Part shown: piece after piece, positions 7,261 to 15,163 of the stretch
How positions within the stretch are numbered: position 1 is the first letter of the stretch
Layout: every line of letters begins with the position of its first letter
Source of the DNA: Arthrobacter sp. CAN_C5
GTDB taxonomy: Bacteria; Actinomycetota; Actinomycetes; Actinomycetales; Micrococcaceae
Reading direction: 5' to 3'
Assembly: GCF_017875735.1 (NCBI RefSeq)
Contig: NZ_JAGGMZ010000001.1
Span: forward strand, 124,001-188,000
Length of the DNA stretch: 64,000 nt
Made by a program: the position numbers and the translations under genes
The notes under the pieces: model-generated
The model's input: only the letters and a program-made list of their open reading frames with translations
Told to the model about the DNA's origin: nothing
Database searches by the model: none

Positions 7261-8280
7261 TCAGCTGCCCTGCAGCCAGCTGAGCAACTGGTCTTTGGGC
7301 CAGGTGGTGATGATCCGGTCGGTCGGAACGCCGTTCGCGGCGGCCCGCTCAGCTCCATACTGCAGGAAGTCCAGCTGACCCGGTGCGTGGGCGTCGCTGT
7401 CGATGCTGAACAGGCAGCCCGCGTCCAGGGCCAGCCGGATCAGGTCATCGGGGGGATCCTGACGCTCGGGCCGAGAGTTGATCTCCACCGCGACGTCGTT
7501 CTCGACGCAGGCGGCGAAGACAGCGGCGGCGTCAAAGTCCGACGGTGGCCGCGTCCCCCTCGCCCCCTGCACCAGGCGGCCGGTGCAGTGTCCCAGGATG
7601 TTCGTCTGTGGCTGGCGAACGCCGCCCAGCATCCGACGGGTCATCGTGGCCCGGTCCGCGCGGAGCTTGGAGTGCACACTCGCGACGACGACGTCGAGCC
7701 GGCCGAGCAGTTCGGGGGCCTGGTCGAGGGTGCCGTCCTCGAGGATGTCGACCTCGATGCCGGCCAGGAGCGTGAAGCCATCGCCGCCGTCGTCATTGAT
7801 CTTCGCGACCACCTCCAACTGCTCCACGAGCCGTCCGGCGCTCAACCCATTGGCGATGGTGAGGTTGGGGGAGTGGTCGGTCAGGGCCAGGTACTGGTGG
7901 CCCAGCGTGCGGGCGGCCTGCACCATCAGTGGGATGGGGCTGCCGCCGTCGGACCAGTTGCTATGGCTGTGCAGGTCGCCGCGGAGCGCCTTCAGGAGCT
8001 CCTGGCCACCCGTCGCGAGGGGCTGGGCAGCGTGCTCGCGGAGTTCGGCGAGGTAGTCAGGAACTTGCCCATCGACGGCTTGGGAGACCACTTCGAAGGT
8101 GCGGGCTCCGATGCCTTTCATCCGCTTGAGCCGGCCATCCTTGGCCCTGACTGCAAGCTCGTCGGGGGAGAGGTCGATCAGGATGGCGGCTGCGTTGCGG
8201 AACGCCTTGACCTTGAACGTGGGCGCGGTCTCGCGTTCGAGCCAGAAGGCAATTTCGTTGAGTGCTTCGACGGCATCCAT
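7261..8280 (-). CDS. PHP domain protein of the DNA polymerase X / phosphoesterase type
   Basis: 339 residues. The N-terminal 90 residues resemble the helix-hairpin-helix region of DNA polymerase X (KRMKGIGARTFEVVSQA). A PHP phosphoesterase domain follows with metal-binding motifs GDLHSHSNWSDG (near residue 103), LTDHS, GIEVDI, SVHS and SIDSDAHAPG. The polymerase core that lies between such domains in full PolX enzymes is missing, so this is a short HhH-PHP protein, a common actinobacterial form. It probably hydrolyses phosphoesters, perhaps histidinol-phosphate-like or nucleic-acid 3' ends; the substrate is not known. AAGGTGAAGT upstream of the ATG serves as the ribosome site. Confidence 0.85.
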   Translation of the reverse strand: MDAVEALNEIAFWLERETAPTFKVKAFRNAAAILIDLSPDELAVRAKDGRLKRMKGIGARTFEVVSQAVDGQVPDYLAELREHAAQPLATGGQELLKALRGDLHSHSNWSDGGSPIPLMVQAARTLGHQYLALTDHSPNLTIANGLSAGRLVEQLEVVAKINDDGGDGFTLLAGIEVDILEDGTLDQAPELLGRLDVVVASVHSKLRADRATMTRRMLGGVRQPQTNILGHCTGRLVQGARGTRPPSDFDAAAVFAACVENDVAVEINSRPERQDPPDDLIRLALDAGCLFSIDSDAHAPGQLDFLQYGAERAAANGVPTDRIITTWPKDQLLSWLQGS

Positions 8281-8467
8281 ACTTCACCTTACTTTCATCC
8301 CGGAGGGAAGAGCCGATGGGGGCGGAAACCGGCGAGGATCTGCACCAAAACCTCCGACGACAGGAGGCACCATGCGGTTCACACCCACGGCTCCGATCCA
8401 CCTCGACCCGGTGGGCTGCCCGTTCTGCCTGATCGTTGACCAGCTCCTTGGGGACCGGCCCGGGTTG

Positions 8468-9070
8468 TTAGCCTGCCCCTTCGATGGCCGACCGCAGGTC
8501 GAGGCGCATCAGCCACCGCGGCAAACCGCCGCTGCGTGCCTCGGTCTTGAGGATGCGCTGGAACCCGGCGCTTTCGAACATGCCGGTGGTGCCGACGAAC
8601 GCAAGGGTGGGGCTGATACGCGCACCCACGGGATCGACCGGGTAGGCCTCCAGCGATGGTGCGCCGCTGGCCCTGGCATAGTCAATTACCCCCGCCAGGA
8701 GTGCGTGCCCGATCCCCTGGCGGCGGTGGCCAGTTTTCACCACGAAGCACACGATGCTCCACACCGGAACCTCGTCCACCAGCGGAATGGTGCGGGAGCG
8801 CATCAGGCGTTCCATCCCGGACCGCGGACCCAGTCCGCACCAGCCGACGGGCTTGTCCTCCAGATAGGCGATGACCCCCGGTGGTGGGGTGTGACGGCAA
8901 AGTTCCCGCAACCGCTCGGGTTGCTGTGCCGGAGTCAGGGAGTTGAACTCGCCGGAGGTCAGCCGGAAGGCGAGGCACCAGCAGGCTGCTGCGTCCTTAC
9001 GACGCGGGCGGAGCAGGGACGCGACGTCGTCGAAACGTTCAGCCGTTGCGGGGTGCACCTCAAGGTCCAT
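8468..9070 (-). CDS. GNAT family N-acetyltransferase
   Basis: 200 residues. The acetyl-CoA-binding signature is VKTGHRRQGIGHALL in the second half, followed by SLEAYPVD, typical of small-molecule acetyltransferases. The N-terminal region has ACWCLAFRL, a stretch seen in a subgroup of actinobacterial GNAT proteins of unknown substrate. The start is leaderless-like: TATCAT lies 7 bases before the ATG. Acceptor substrate unknown. Confidence 0.87.
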   Translation of the reverse strand: MDLEVHPATAERFDDVASLLRPRRKDAAACWCLAFRLTSGEFNSLTPAQQPERLRELCRHTPPPGVIAYLEDKPVGWCGLGPRSGMERLMRSRTIPLVDEVPVWSIVCFVVKTGHRRQGIGHALLAGVIDYARASGAPSLEAYPVDPVGARISPTLAFVGTTGMFESAGFQRILKTEARSGGLPRWLMRLDLRSAIEGAG

Positions 9071-9133
9071 GCCGAGGATGATACTCCCGGGCGGATTCCC
9101 CGGGTACTGTGCGGCTGCGGGCCGCGATACGGA

Positions 9134-9895
9134 TCAGGAGGTGAGGTTGAGCTCTTCGGCAATGGAGCGGACCGCTTCGCGCAGCAGTGGCACTGCCTTC
9201 TCGGCAAAACGCTCATCAACGCGGGAGACCGGTCCGGACACCGAGATGGCGCTCGGGGTCGGGGCGTTGGGCACGGCCATCGCGAAACACCTGACACCGA
9301 GTTCCTGCTCCTGCTCATCGATCGAGTAGCCGCGTTCGCGGATGAGGTCCAACTCCTTGAGCAGGTCGTCGATGGTCTTGATGCTCTTCTCGGTGGGGGT
9401 CGGCATCCCGGCGCGGGCAACGATGCTCCGGACGGCGTCGTTGCTCAGTTGCGCCAGGATTGCCTTCCCGACGCCGGTGTCATGGGTGTGGGCGCGACGG
9501 CCAACCTCAGTGAACATGCGCATGGAGTGCGGTGAAGGCACCTGGGCAATGTAGATGACCATATCCGAGTCAAGGACCGCCATGTTGGAGGTCTCTCCCA
9601 GGCTGTCGACGAGGTGCTTCAGTTGCGGCCGGGCCAGAGCGCCGAGCTGTTTGTTGGCCCCTTCACCAAGTCGGATGAGTCGGGGGCCCAGCGCGTACCG
9701 GCGGTTCGGGAGCTGGCGGGCATACCCCTTGGAGACCAGGGTGCGCAGGAGGCGGTGGATGGTTGGCAGTGGGAGGTCCGTGGAGGACGAGAGTTCGCTC
9801 AGGGATACCTCGCCACCGGCGTCAGTGATGAGTTCGAGCAGTTCGAAGACCCGCTCCACGGACTGTACGCCGCCGCCAGTCGCTTTCTCGGCCAT
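9134..9895 (-). CDS. IclR family transcriptional regulator
   Basis: 253 residues. N-terminal winged HTH (LSELSSSTDLPLPTIHRLLR near residues 36-55) followed by the IclR effector-binding domain (HDTGVGKAILAQL; GYSIDEQEQELGVRCFA; ISVSGPVSR). GGGAG upstream of the ATG is the ribosome site. Immediately upstream, in divergent orientation, lies the remnant of a malate synthase gene with two IclR-like boxes, so the ancestral role was probably control of malate synthase or glyoxylate use. With the target truncated, the regulator may now act elsewhere, for instance on the glycerate pathway genes at 24-27 kb; that is speculation. Confidence 0.92.
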   Translation of the reverse strand: MAEKATGGGVQSVERVFELLELITDAGGEVSLSELSSSTDLPLPTIHRLLRTLVSKGYARQLPNRRYALGPRLIRLGEGANKQLGALARPQLKHLVDSLGETSNMAVLDSDMVIYIAQVPSPHSMRMFTEVGRRAHTHDTGVGKAILAQLSNDAVRSIVARAGMPTPTEKSIKTIDDLLKELDLIRERGYSIDEQEQELGVRCFAMAVPNAPTPSAISVSGPVSRVDERFAEKAVPLLREAVRSIAEELNLTS

Positions 9896-9944
9896 GCAAC
9901 ACTCCCAGCTCTCGAGGTTCCATCAGCAGGCTTGACGCTCGAGG

Positions 9945-9957
9945 TGGAAACATTTCT
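9945..9957. promoter_or_regulatory. IclR-like box
   Basis: TGGAAACATTTCT matches most of the classical IclR box consensus TGGAAATNATTTCCA. It lies about 50 bp upstream of the IclR gene start and between it and the malate synthase remnant. Confidence 0.45.
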
Positions 9958-9971
9958 CTGATTGTCTCATT

Positions 9972-9986
9972 TTCCACTGAGTGGAA
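9972..9986. promoter_or_regulatory. 15-bp palindrome, second IclR-type operator candidate
   Basis: TTCCACT and AGTGGAA flank a central G. Together with the neighbouring TGGAAACATTTCT it forms a pair of half-related sites in front of the IclR gene and of the truncated malate synthase gene. Confidence 0.5.
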
Positions 9987-10020
9987 TCAGGAATCCAAGT
10001 AGGTTGCGATTCCATCTGTC

Positions 10021-10180
10021 AGCTGGAGGACGCAGCAACAGCGGAGATCTCGCGGTCCCAGGTCTGGCAGCAGATCCGCAACAAGGTGCTCCTGAGCGAC
10101 ACCGGGAACACGGTGACCCCCGAGCTGGTCACCGGCATCCTCGCTGAGGAGACCGAGCGGTTTCGTGCGCCATGGGTTGC
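10021..10180 (+). pseudogene. Remnant of a malate synthase gene (C-terminal end only)
   Basis: The reading frame here encodes LEDAATAEISRSQVWQQIRN and then NTVTPELVTGILAEETERF. These match the C-terminal end of malate synthase A, which joins acetyl-CoA and glyoxylate to malate; the full enzyme is over 500 residues. Only about 50 residues survive, and the frame runs straight into the convergent ABC permease gene. The catalytic barrel is gone, so the fragment cannot work. An IclR regulator is divergent to it, the usual partner of this gene, which supports an internal deletion that removed most of the gene. Confidence 0.75.
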
Positions 10181-11044
10181 TCAGGCGAGAACGTCACGCG
10201 TAGTGAACCGGCCGTAGGCGAGTGCACCGAAGACCAGCACGTAGCCCGACTGGAGGAGGGCGTTGGAAGCGAAGGAAGACCATTCGATCGGTTGCCGAAG
10301 CAGGTCCGCAAATCCGAACCAATACTGGCTCAGAAGCCAAGGGTGAAGCCATTCCAGCTGGGGAAGCTGTCCCATCACCTGGGAAACAACCGAGATCACC
10401 ACCGTCGCCGCCATCGCCCCCACTGGCACATCGGTGAGCGTGGAGATGAACAGTCCGACGGCGCACAATCCGGTCAGGGAAACCGTGACGTACGCGCAGA
10501 TCAGGGCTGACCGCAGGAGCGATTCTGCAACACCAACGGTGTCCCCCGAGAGCAGGGTCACGGGACCGACCGGGAAGAGCGCTGCCCCGATGAGGGTACC
10601 CGCGAGAACGACGGCGAGGGTTGCTGCGAGACAGAACACCACCGTCCCCACGAATTTCACCAGCAAGAGCCGCCCGCGCCCCACCGGCGCGACCAGGAGG
10701 TAGCGCAGGGTGCCGGTACTGGCTTCGCCGGCGACGGTATCTCCCGCCACCACGCCCACCGTCAGCGGCAGGAACAGAGGGATGGCGACGGTGATCGCCG
10801 CGACCGCTACGAACAGCCCGTTTTGGGTGATCTGGTCAAGGAAGGCGGGCCCACGGCCGCTGGGTGGACCTGATGTCAGCCGCACCGCCACGGCAATCAA
10901 AACCGGAATTGCGGCGAGGGCAAGCAGCAGCGCCCAGGTCCGTCGTCGGCGGAAGAGCAGGGAAAGTTCCGACGCCAGAAATACTAACCCGGACGCCGGT
11001 CCCCGCCCGGTGCTGCGCACTTCTGTGTCATTGGACAACATCAA
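10181..11044 (-). CDS. ABC-2 type transporter permease
   Basis: 287 residues with about six hydrophobic segments (residues 36-53, 80-102, 121-150, 155-175, 180-215, 255-275). VVAGDTVAGEASTGTLRYLL is the ABC-2 membrane signature near residue 115. Its start overlaps the end of the ATPase gene by 17 bp, so both are translated from one mRNA. The pair probably exports a lipid, peptide or polymer, or acts as a resistance pump. It is the last gene of a three-gene operon that begins with a LolA-like protein. Confidence 0.88.
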   Translation of the reverse strand: MMLSNDTEVRSTGRGPASGLVFLASELSLLFRRRRTWALLLALAAIPVLIAVAVRLTSGPPSGRGPAFLDQITQNGLFVAVAAITVAIPLFLPLTVGVVAGDTVAGEASTGTLRYLLVAPVGRGRLLLVKFVGTVVFCLAATLAVVLAGTLIGAALFPVGPVTLLSGDTVGVAESLLRSALICAYVTVSLTGLCAVGLFISTLTDVPVGAMAATVVISVVSQVMGQLPQLEWLHPWLLSQYWFGFADLLRQPIEWSSFASNALLQSGYVLVFGALAYGRFTTRDVLA

Positions 11045-12008
11045 AACCCTCTCCGGTGAGGGCCACGAAGAGTTCCTCGAGCCCCATCTGGTCGACGGTG
11101 AACCCTGTCACCCGCACCTCCGCGGCAACCAGGGCCGCAACGATGGTGTGTGGGGGCATCTGGTCCGGGAGCGGTGCGCTGACTGCTTCAGTTCCGGCGT
11201 GCGGCGTGTAGTGGACCGGCGCCGATCTTTGCGGCGCCAACCCCAGGCGCTTCAGGACAGCGAGGCAGCTATCGACGTCGGGGGTGAGAACCTCAACCCG
11301 GGTCTGCCCGGTGGCCCGCAGTTCGCTGAGTGCTCCCTGCGCGACCAGCCGGCCCGCCCGGAGGACCGCCACATGCGAGCAAATCTGTTCCACCTCCGCC
11401 AGCAGATGACTCGACACGAAGACGGTGGTGCCCTCAGCGGTTAGGGAGTGCACCAGGTGGCGTACCTCGCGGGTGCCCTGTGGATCGAGACCATTGGTGG
11501 GTTCATCGAGCACAATGAGGTCACGGTGGGTCAGGAGTGCATTGGCGATGCCGAGACGCTGCTTCATCCCCAGCGAATAGGCCCCCACCTTCTTGTCCGC
11601 CGCCTGGGATAGCCCCACTCGTTCGAGGGCCCGGTCGGTCCGGGAGCGGCGGGTCGACGGGTCAACGAAGCGGTCCGCTGCGTCGAGACGGTGCAGGTTG
11701 GCCCGTCCCGACAGGAAGGGGTAGAAGCCAGGGCCCTCCACCAGCGCCCCAACCCGGGGGAGGACCTCGGGGAGGTGCTTGGGAATGCTGCGCCCCAGCA
11801 CCTCTACCTCACCCGACGTGGCAGTGGCCAAGCCCAATAGGATGCGGATGGTGGTGGTCTTTCCTGACCCGTTGGGTCCGAGGAAACCGAAGACTGAGCC
11901 CCGCGGGACGGTCAGGTCGATACCGTCCAGAACGTTCTGCCCACCGAATCGTTTGGTGAGCCCCCGGGTCTGAACGACCGGGCCCTCCATCAGCGTTGGT
12001 TCGCTCAC
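11028..12008 (-). CDS. ABC transporter ATP-binding protein
   Basis: 326 residues. Walker A GPNGSGKTT at about 44-52, signature YSLGMKQRLGIA near 138-149, Walker B LIVLDEPTNGLDPQG near 160, and the H-loop VSSHLLAEVEQ. The C-terminal 100 residues are the extra region typical of ABC-2 exporters of the CcmA/DrrA type. It overlaps the upstream LolA-like gene by 4 bp and the downstream permease by 17 bp, an arrangement that fixes the operon. Confidence 0.93.
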   Translation of the reverse strand: MSEPTLMEGPVVQTRGLTKRFGGQNVLDGIDLTVPRGSVFGFLGPNGSGKTTTIRILLGLATATSGEVEVLGRSIPKHLPEVLPRVGALVEGPGFYPFLSGRANLHRLDAADRFVDPSTRRSRTDRALERVGLSQAADKKVGAYSLGMKQRLGIANALLTHRDLIVLDEPTNGLDPQGTREVRHLVHSLTAEGTTVFVSSHLLAEVEQICSHVAVLRAGRLVAQGALSELRATGQTRVEVLTPDVDSCLAVLKRLGLAPQRSAPVHYTPHAGTEAVSAPLPDQMPPHTIVAALVAAEVRVTGFTVDQMGLEELFVALTGEGFDVVQ

Positions 12009-13180
12009 TCGCCGTGGGCAACTGCCTGGAGCCGGTCGGCGGGAACCGACCCGACCAGGACCCTCCCGTCGTCGGTGATCAGGACGTTCAGTAGGCGGGT
12101 TTGTAGCAGGAGACCGCCCTCGACGGGAGTACCCAACTGGTCGATCATGGTGGTCAGCTCACCGCCGTCCGCCGGGAAACTTTCTGCCGGGAACTCCAGC
12201 ACTGACCCCCAGCCGGTGCCGGTGACCGTGGGTTCGGCCGGGTTCTTCGCCGGGTCTTTCACGGGGGCCACAGCGGTGGATTCCGCGGCACCGTGACGAC
12301 CTTCCGTGGTGTGTTCCGGAGCCTCGGTGACGGTGGCCCCGGCCGGCGGTGTGAAATCGAAGATTCCGGCGGGTGGGGAGTCAAAGCTGATGTCGGTATA
12401 GGACACGCTGAACGCCGGCGCGGTACTGTCAGCCGCAGCGACACTAATCGCCAGCACAAGGCCCGTCTCGCCGTCGACGTCTACGGTGATGGACTCGATC
12501 AGGGTGTCACTGGCGCTGGGTGTCAGGATCAGTTGGTATGCCGCACGGCCTGCCACCGACCGGTCCGGTCCGACCGAAACCTTCGTGGTCGGGTCCGCCT
12601 TCTCCAGGAACTGTGCAGCTAGCTCATCCGGAGTCGGAACGTCCGGAAGGCCTTCGAGATATTCGAGGTCCTCGCTGGTGAGCGTCCGGTCAGGCAGCGA
12701 GGCGTGGACGGCCGCGTTGTCTTCGGAGTCGTAGAACCACAGGTCGGTGCCGTTGAGGATCACATTCCGCTCGGCCATGTCGTCGAGCACCTGGATGCGG
12801 ACCTTCGACGGGCCAGCCTGGTAGATGCGGGCAGTGTGGGGGGCGGTGAGCAACTCCAGGACTGAGGCCTCGGGCGTTGACGGGGTGTCGACGTCAGCTG
12901 TGGACCCGGGCGCAGGACTGGTGCCGCCCATGGCCCCGTTCGCGCCGCCGCCGGCCCCACCCAGAAGGGACAGATCGGGGAGACCAAGATCGGAGGTTTG
13001 CTCGATGGTGCCGGAGAGTGTGTCAACCGATGTGCTGGCCGCAAGTTCAAGGACTTCGGCAGCAGTGAGATCAGGGAGGTCCACGGCCGCGTTTGCGGTC
13101 AGGGGGACAACCAGAGCCCCCGCTCCGACGACGGCGGTGATCGCTACGGCTGGTGCCCAGTTTCGCCAGGTACGGTTCAT
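12005..13180 (-). CDS. Secreted LolA/RseB-like protein, first gene of the ABC exporter operon
   Basis: 391 residues. An N-terminal signal peptide (hydrophobic residues 10-30, ending LTANAAV) is followed by a LolA-fold domain: LSGTIEQTSDLGLP, VRIQVLDDMAERNVILNG, DLWFYDSEDNAAVHASLP, then TGLVLAISV and GIFDFTPPAGATV. This fold binds lipids or acts as a sigma-factor regulatory sensor (RseB). The C-terminal 80 residues cover a second substrate-like segment. GGGAG precedes the ATG. A 4-bp ATGA overlap joins it to the ABC ATPase, suggesting that it works with the exporter at the outer face of the membrane, for example in lipid handling. Confidence 0.8.
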   Translation of the reverse strand: MNRTWRNWAPAVAITAVVGAGALVVPLTANAAVDLPDLTAAEVLELAASTSVDTLSGTIEQTSDLGLPDLSLLGGAGGGANGAMGGTSPAPGSTADVDTPSTPEASVLELLTAPHTARIYQAGPSKVRIQVLDDMAERNVILNGTDLWFYDSEDNAAVHASLPDRTLTSEDLEYLEGLPDVPTPDELAAQFLEKADPTTKVSVGPDRSVAGRAAYQLILTPSASDTLIESITVDVDGETGLVLAISVAAADSTAPAFSVSYTDISFDSPPAGIFDFTPPAGATVTEAPEHTTEGRHGAAESTAVAPVKDPAKNPAEPTVTGTGWGSVLEFPAESFPADGGELTTMIDQLGTPVEGGLLLQTRLLNVLITDDGRVLVGSVPADRLQAVAHGE

Positions 13181-13367
13181 CGTCTATCTCCCTGATTCAG
13201 CTCACGCGGCTATATCTGGAGGCTACTCCGGTTTCCTGAGAATTTGATCTGAGTTTCCCGGCGCAATTGCGTAAATGGCGCATGAGCGGACGCGCCCCGC
13301 AGGACCCAGCGTTCCGAGGGACACCGACCCATTCCTGGGCGGCGCCTGGTTAGGCCGTCAGGTGCGG

Positions 13368-13535
13368 TCAGGCCGTCCGCGTGCGGGACCGCGCCAGCAT
13401 GACTGCACCAACGGCAACGGCGCCAACAGCGCCCAGCGTCAGGGGAAGCGTTGCACCCGTTTTTTCGACTGGGCTCATCGCGACGCCGGTGTCAGCACCG
13501 CCGGCGGCCCGACGTCTGACCTCACCCCAACTCAC
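13368..13535 (-). CDS. Short ORF with a cell-wall anchor-like tail
   Basis: Reading from GTG 13535 gives 55 residues. Residues 21 to the end (SPVEKTGATLPL, a hydrophobic stretch LGAVGAVAVGAVML, then ARSRTRTA) look like the C-terminal sorting tail of a surface protein, with TGA, a membrane segment and a positive end; a canonical LPXTG is not present. It is the last open frame of a run of small membrane genes on this strand and has no strong ribosome site. It may be the leftover tail of a larger surface protein. Low certainty. Confidence 0.35.
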   Translation of the reverse strand: MSWGEVRRRAAGGADTGVAMSPVEKTGATLPLTLGAVGAVAVGAVMLARSRTRTA

Positions 13536-13543
13536 GGGGGACC

Positions 13544-13810
13544 CTACCCCTCAGCGGTCCGCTGCCGTGATCCGAACAAATAGCCCACCACGCCCCCGCC
13601 AAGTGCGACCCCGCTGGTGAGCAGTGCAATGCCAAGCGGCCCGAGGGCCAGCCCACCAGCAGTGTGGCCAAGACTGCCTGGATGTGGAGCAGCATCGGCC
13701 ACCATCAGGCCAGGCATGCCCGCAAGGAGCAACCCGGCCACCAACAAGCCAACCCCCACCAGCAGGACTGCTAACGGTTGATTCATCCGGGCACGTTTCA
13801 CCTCACCCAT
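13544..13810 (-). CDS. Small membrane protein, third of a coupled trio
   Basis: 88 residues from an ATG that overlaps the previous stop; ATG 13786 (MNQPLAVLL) is an alternative. Two hydrophobic segments: LAVLLVGVGLLVAGLLLAG and IALLTSGVALGGGVVGYLF, followed by GSRQRTAEG. The length and overlap of stop and start codons with the preceding gene indicate translational coupling. No family recognised. Confidence 0.6.
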   Translation of the reverse strand: MGEVKRARMNQPLAVLLVGVGLLVAGLLLAGMPGLMVADAAPHPGSLGHTAGGLALGPLGIALLTSGVALGGGVVGYLFGSRQRTAEG

Positions 13811-14102
13811 GACCGGATGCCGTCCGTCCCCACCGAAGCCCGGCGGCCGCCGCGCTTACCATGAGCCCTCCGACCAGCAGCACCCCGCTCCACACGGCGA
13901 GCTGATCAGTTACCCACGATTCGCCGTCGAACGCTATCTCCAGGTCTGACGAGTACGCGATGCTCACCGCAACATCGTCGGACGTCGGGAGTGCCAGCGT
14001 GATCGGGTGGGTACCGACCAGCAGCGACACACCTCCGAGGATCAGCACAGCCGACAGGCCGAGGAGCCATACGGCCACTGGACGGAGGGTGATCGAGGTC
14101 AT
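13803..14102 (-). CDS. Small membrane protein, second of a coupled trio
   Basis: 99 residues. An N-terminal membrane segment (about residues 10-28) and a C-terminal one (about 68-88) enclose a 40-residue extracytoplasmic-type loop containing DDVAVSIAYSSDLEIAFDGE. It overlaps the upstream gene by 4 bp and the downstream one by 8 bp. No recognised domain. Confidence 0.6.
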   Translation of the reverse strand: MTSITLRPVAVWLLGLSAVLILGGVSLLVGTHPITLALPTSDDVAVSIAYSSDLEIAFDGESWVTDQLAVWSGVLLVGGLMVSAAAAGLRWGRTASGHG

Positions 14103-14353
14103 GGCGTCCGCCGCCCGCGAAGGTATCCCAGCGACCCGGCGATGACGATGAGTCCCAGCGACGCCAGGCCGATACCGAAAATTTCCCCGGCAGCGGGGCC
14201 CGGCAGAAACACCCCATCAGCCAGCGGTGCATACGCAAACCAGCCAAACTCCACCGGTGGTTGGGTCATCGCGGCGGTGACCAACAGGGCCAGCCCGACG
14301 ACGGCGGCACCCAGCCCTCCCGTGAACCACCGGTGTGTGCGGATCCAGTTCAT
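14099..14353 (-). CDS. Small membrane protein, first of a coupled trio
   Basis: 84 residues, with two membrane segments (about residues 13-30 and 55-76) and a basic C-terminus GYLRGRRTP. The ATG follows TTAATGGGGGAAATCA, with GGGGGA as ribosome site. The three genes have the same topology (short tail, two segments, loop between them), suggesting old duplication or a small membrane complex. Function unknown. Confidence 0.6.
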   Translation of the reverse strand: MNWIRTHRWFTGGLGAAVVGLALLVTAAMTQPPVEFGWFAYAPLADGVFLPGPAAGEIFGIGLASLGLIVIAGSLGYLRGRRTP

Positions 14354-14462
14354 TGATTTCCCCCATTAAAGCGCCGTTTCAGACGGCGACCTTCCTCAGA
14401 GAGTACTGCCTGCACGCCAGACATTGGTGGGACTGCCGAGTAGGACCGCTCGATGGACAGCG

Positions 14463-15104
14463 TTAGAGCGTTCCCACCGGCGTGATCCGGCGGGGCGCCC
14501 GCAGGATCGGCCCAAGTGCCTGTGACAGGCTTCCGGGGAGGTCGGCCAACTCCTGCAGCAACGCTTCGGTGGGCCGCATCAGCTCCAGCGTCCCCGCGGC
14601 AGCACCCACAAGAATGCTTTCCACCGACGACCAGTGGGACGAATCCGCCTCAGTGGTCTGATGCTGGGGAACTAGCGAGGGCGCGAGCACGGCCAGGTAA
14701 AAGTAAGTGTCGAAACGCTTGCCGTAACTGGCGGGCGTGATCCAGTTGGCCCACGGCGTCAGGTCCTGGGGGGACAAGACGGCCCCGGTTTCCTCCCACA
14801 CTTCCCGGACCGCGGCCGCCAACAGCACCCCCGCCCCGGCAGCCGGGTCGCCGCTGCCATCGGCAGCGATACTGGTTTCCGCCCAGCACCGGGCGTGGGC
14901 TGACAGGAGCGACGACGGCGCGGGCCTGGCCTGCGCGGTGACGCGGTCGACGTCGTCCACCCGGCCACCGGGAAACACCACGGCACCGGCGGCAAAATCC
15001 ATGGTGTGCGAACGGTTCTGGATGAAGATCTCCTTCCCGCGCACCATCAGGACGCTGACCGCCAGTCGTGGAACTGCGAATGTGCCGCGGTAGGGACTGC
15101 TCAT
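14463..15104 (-). CDS. NUDIX hydrolase family protein
   Basis: 213 residues from ATG 15104 (MSSPYRGTF); the frame is open upstream but TAGAGT sits 7 bases before this ATG, pointing to a leaderless start. VVFPGGRVDDVD begins the domain and AAAVREVWEETGAVL gives the core of the Nudix box (REVWEETG). A long insert between the two is typical of actinobacterial NUDIX proteins of this size, and the C-terminal part with ILRAPRRITPVGTL is conserved in that group. It hydrolyses a nucleoside diphosphate linked to another group; the substrate is not known. Divergent from the MBL hydrolase gene with only 59 bp between starts. Confidence 0.87.
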   Translation of the reverse strand: MSSPYRGTFAVPRLAVSVLMVRGKEIFIQNRSHTMDFAAGAVVFPGGRVDDVDRVTAQARPAPSSLLSAHARCWAETSIAADGSGDPAAGAGVLLAAAVREVWEETGAVLSPQDLTPWANWITPASYGKRFDTYFYLAVLAPSLVPQHQTTEADSSHWSSVESILVGAAAGTLELMRPTEALLQELADLPGSLSQALGPILRAPRRITPVGTL

Positions 15105-15163
15105 GCTGCGCACTCTATCCGACCGGGCCGCCAGGGGACGGAACACCTCGCTAGGGTAGACCC

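Noticed and set aside
7252-8439. Long plus-strand frame opposite the PHP gene
   Set aside because: Arginine- and glycine-rich shadow of a real gene on the other strand; no ribosome site and no domain.
8099-9535. 478-residue plus-strand frame over GNAT and IclR genes
   Set aside because: Antisense shadow. Its short start (MRFTPTAPIHLDPVGC from 8372, with AGGAGG upstream) looks protein-like, but it runs into the antisense of the GNAT gene; at best a small gene remnant.
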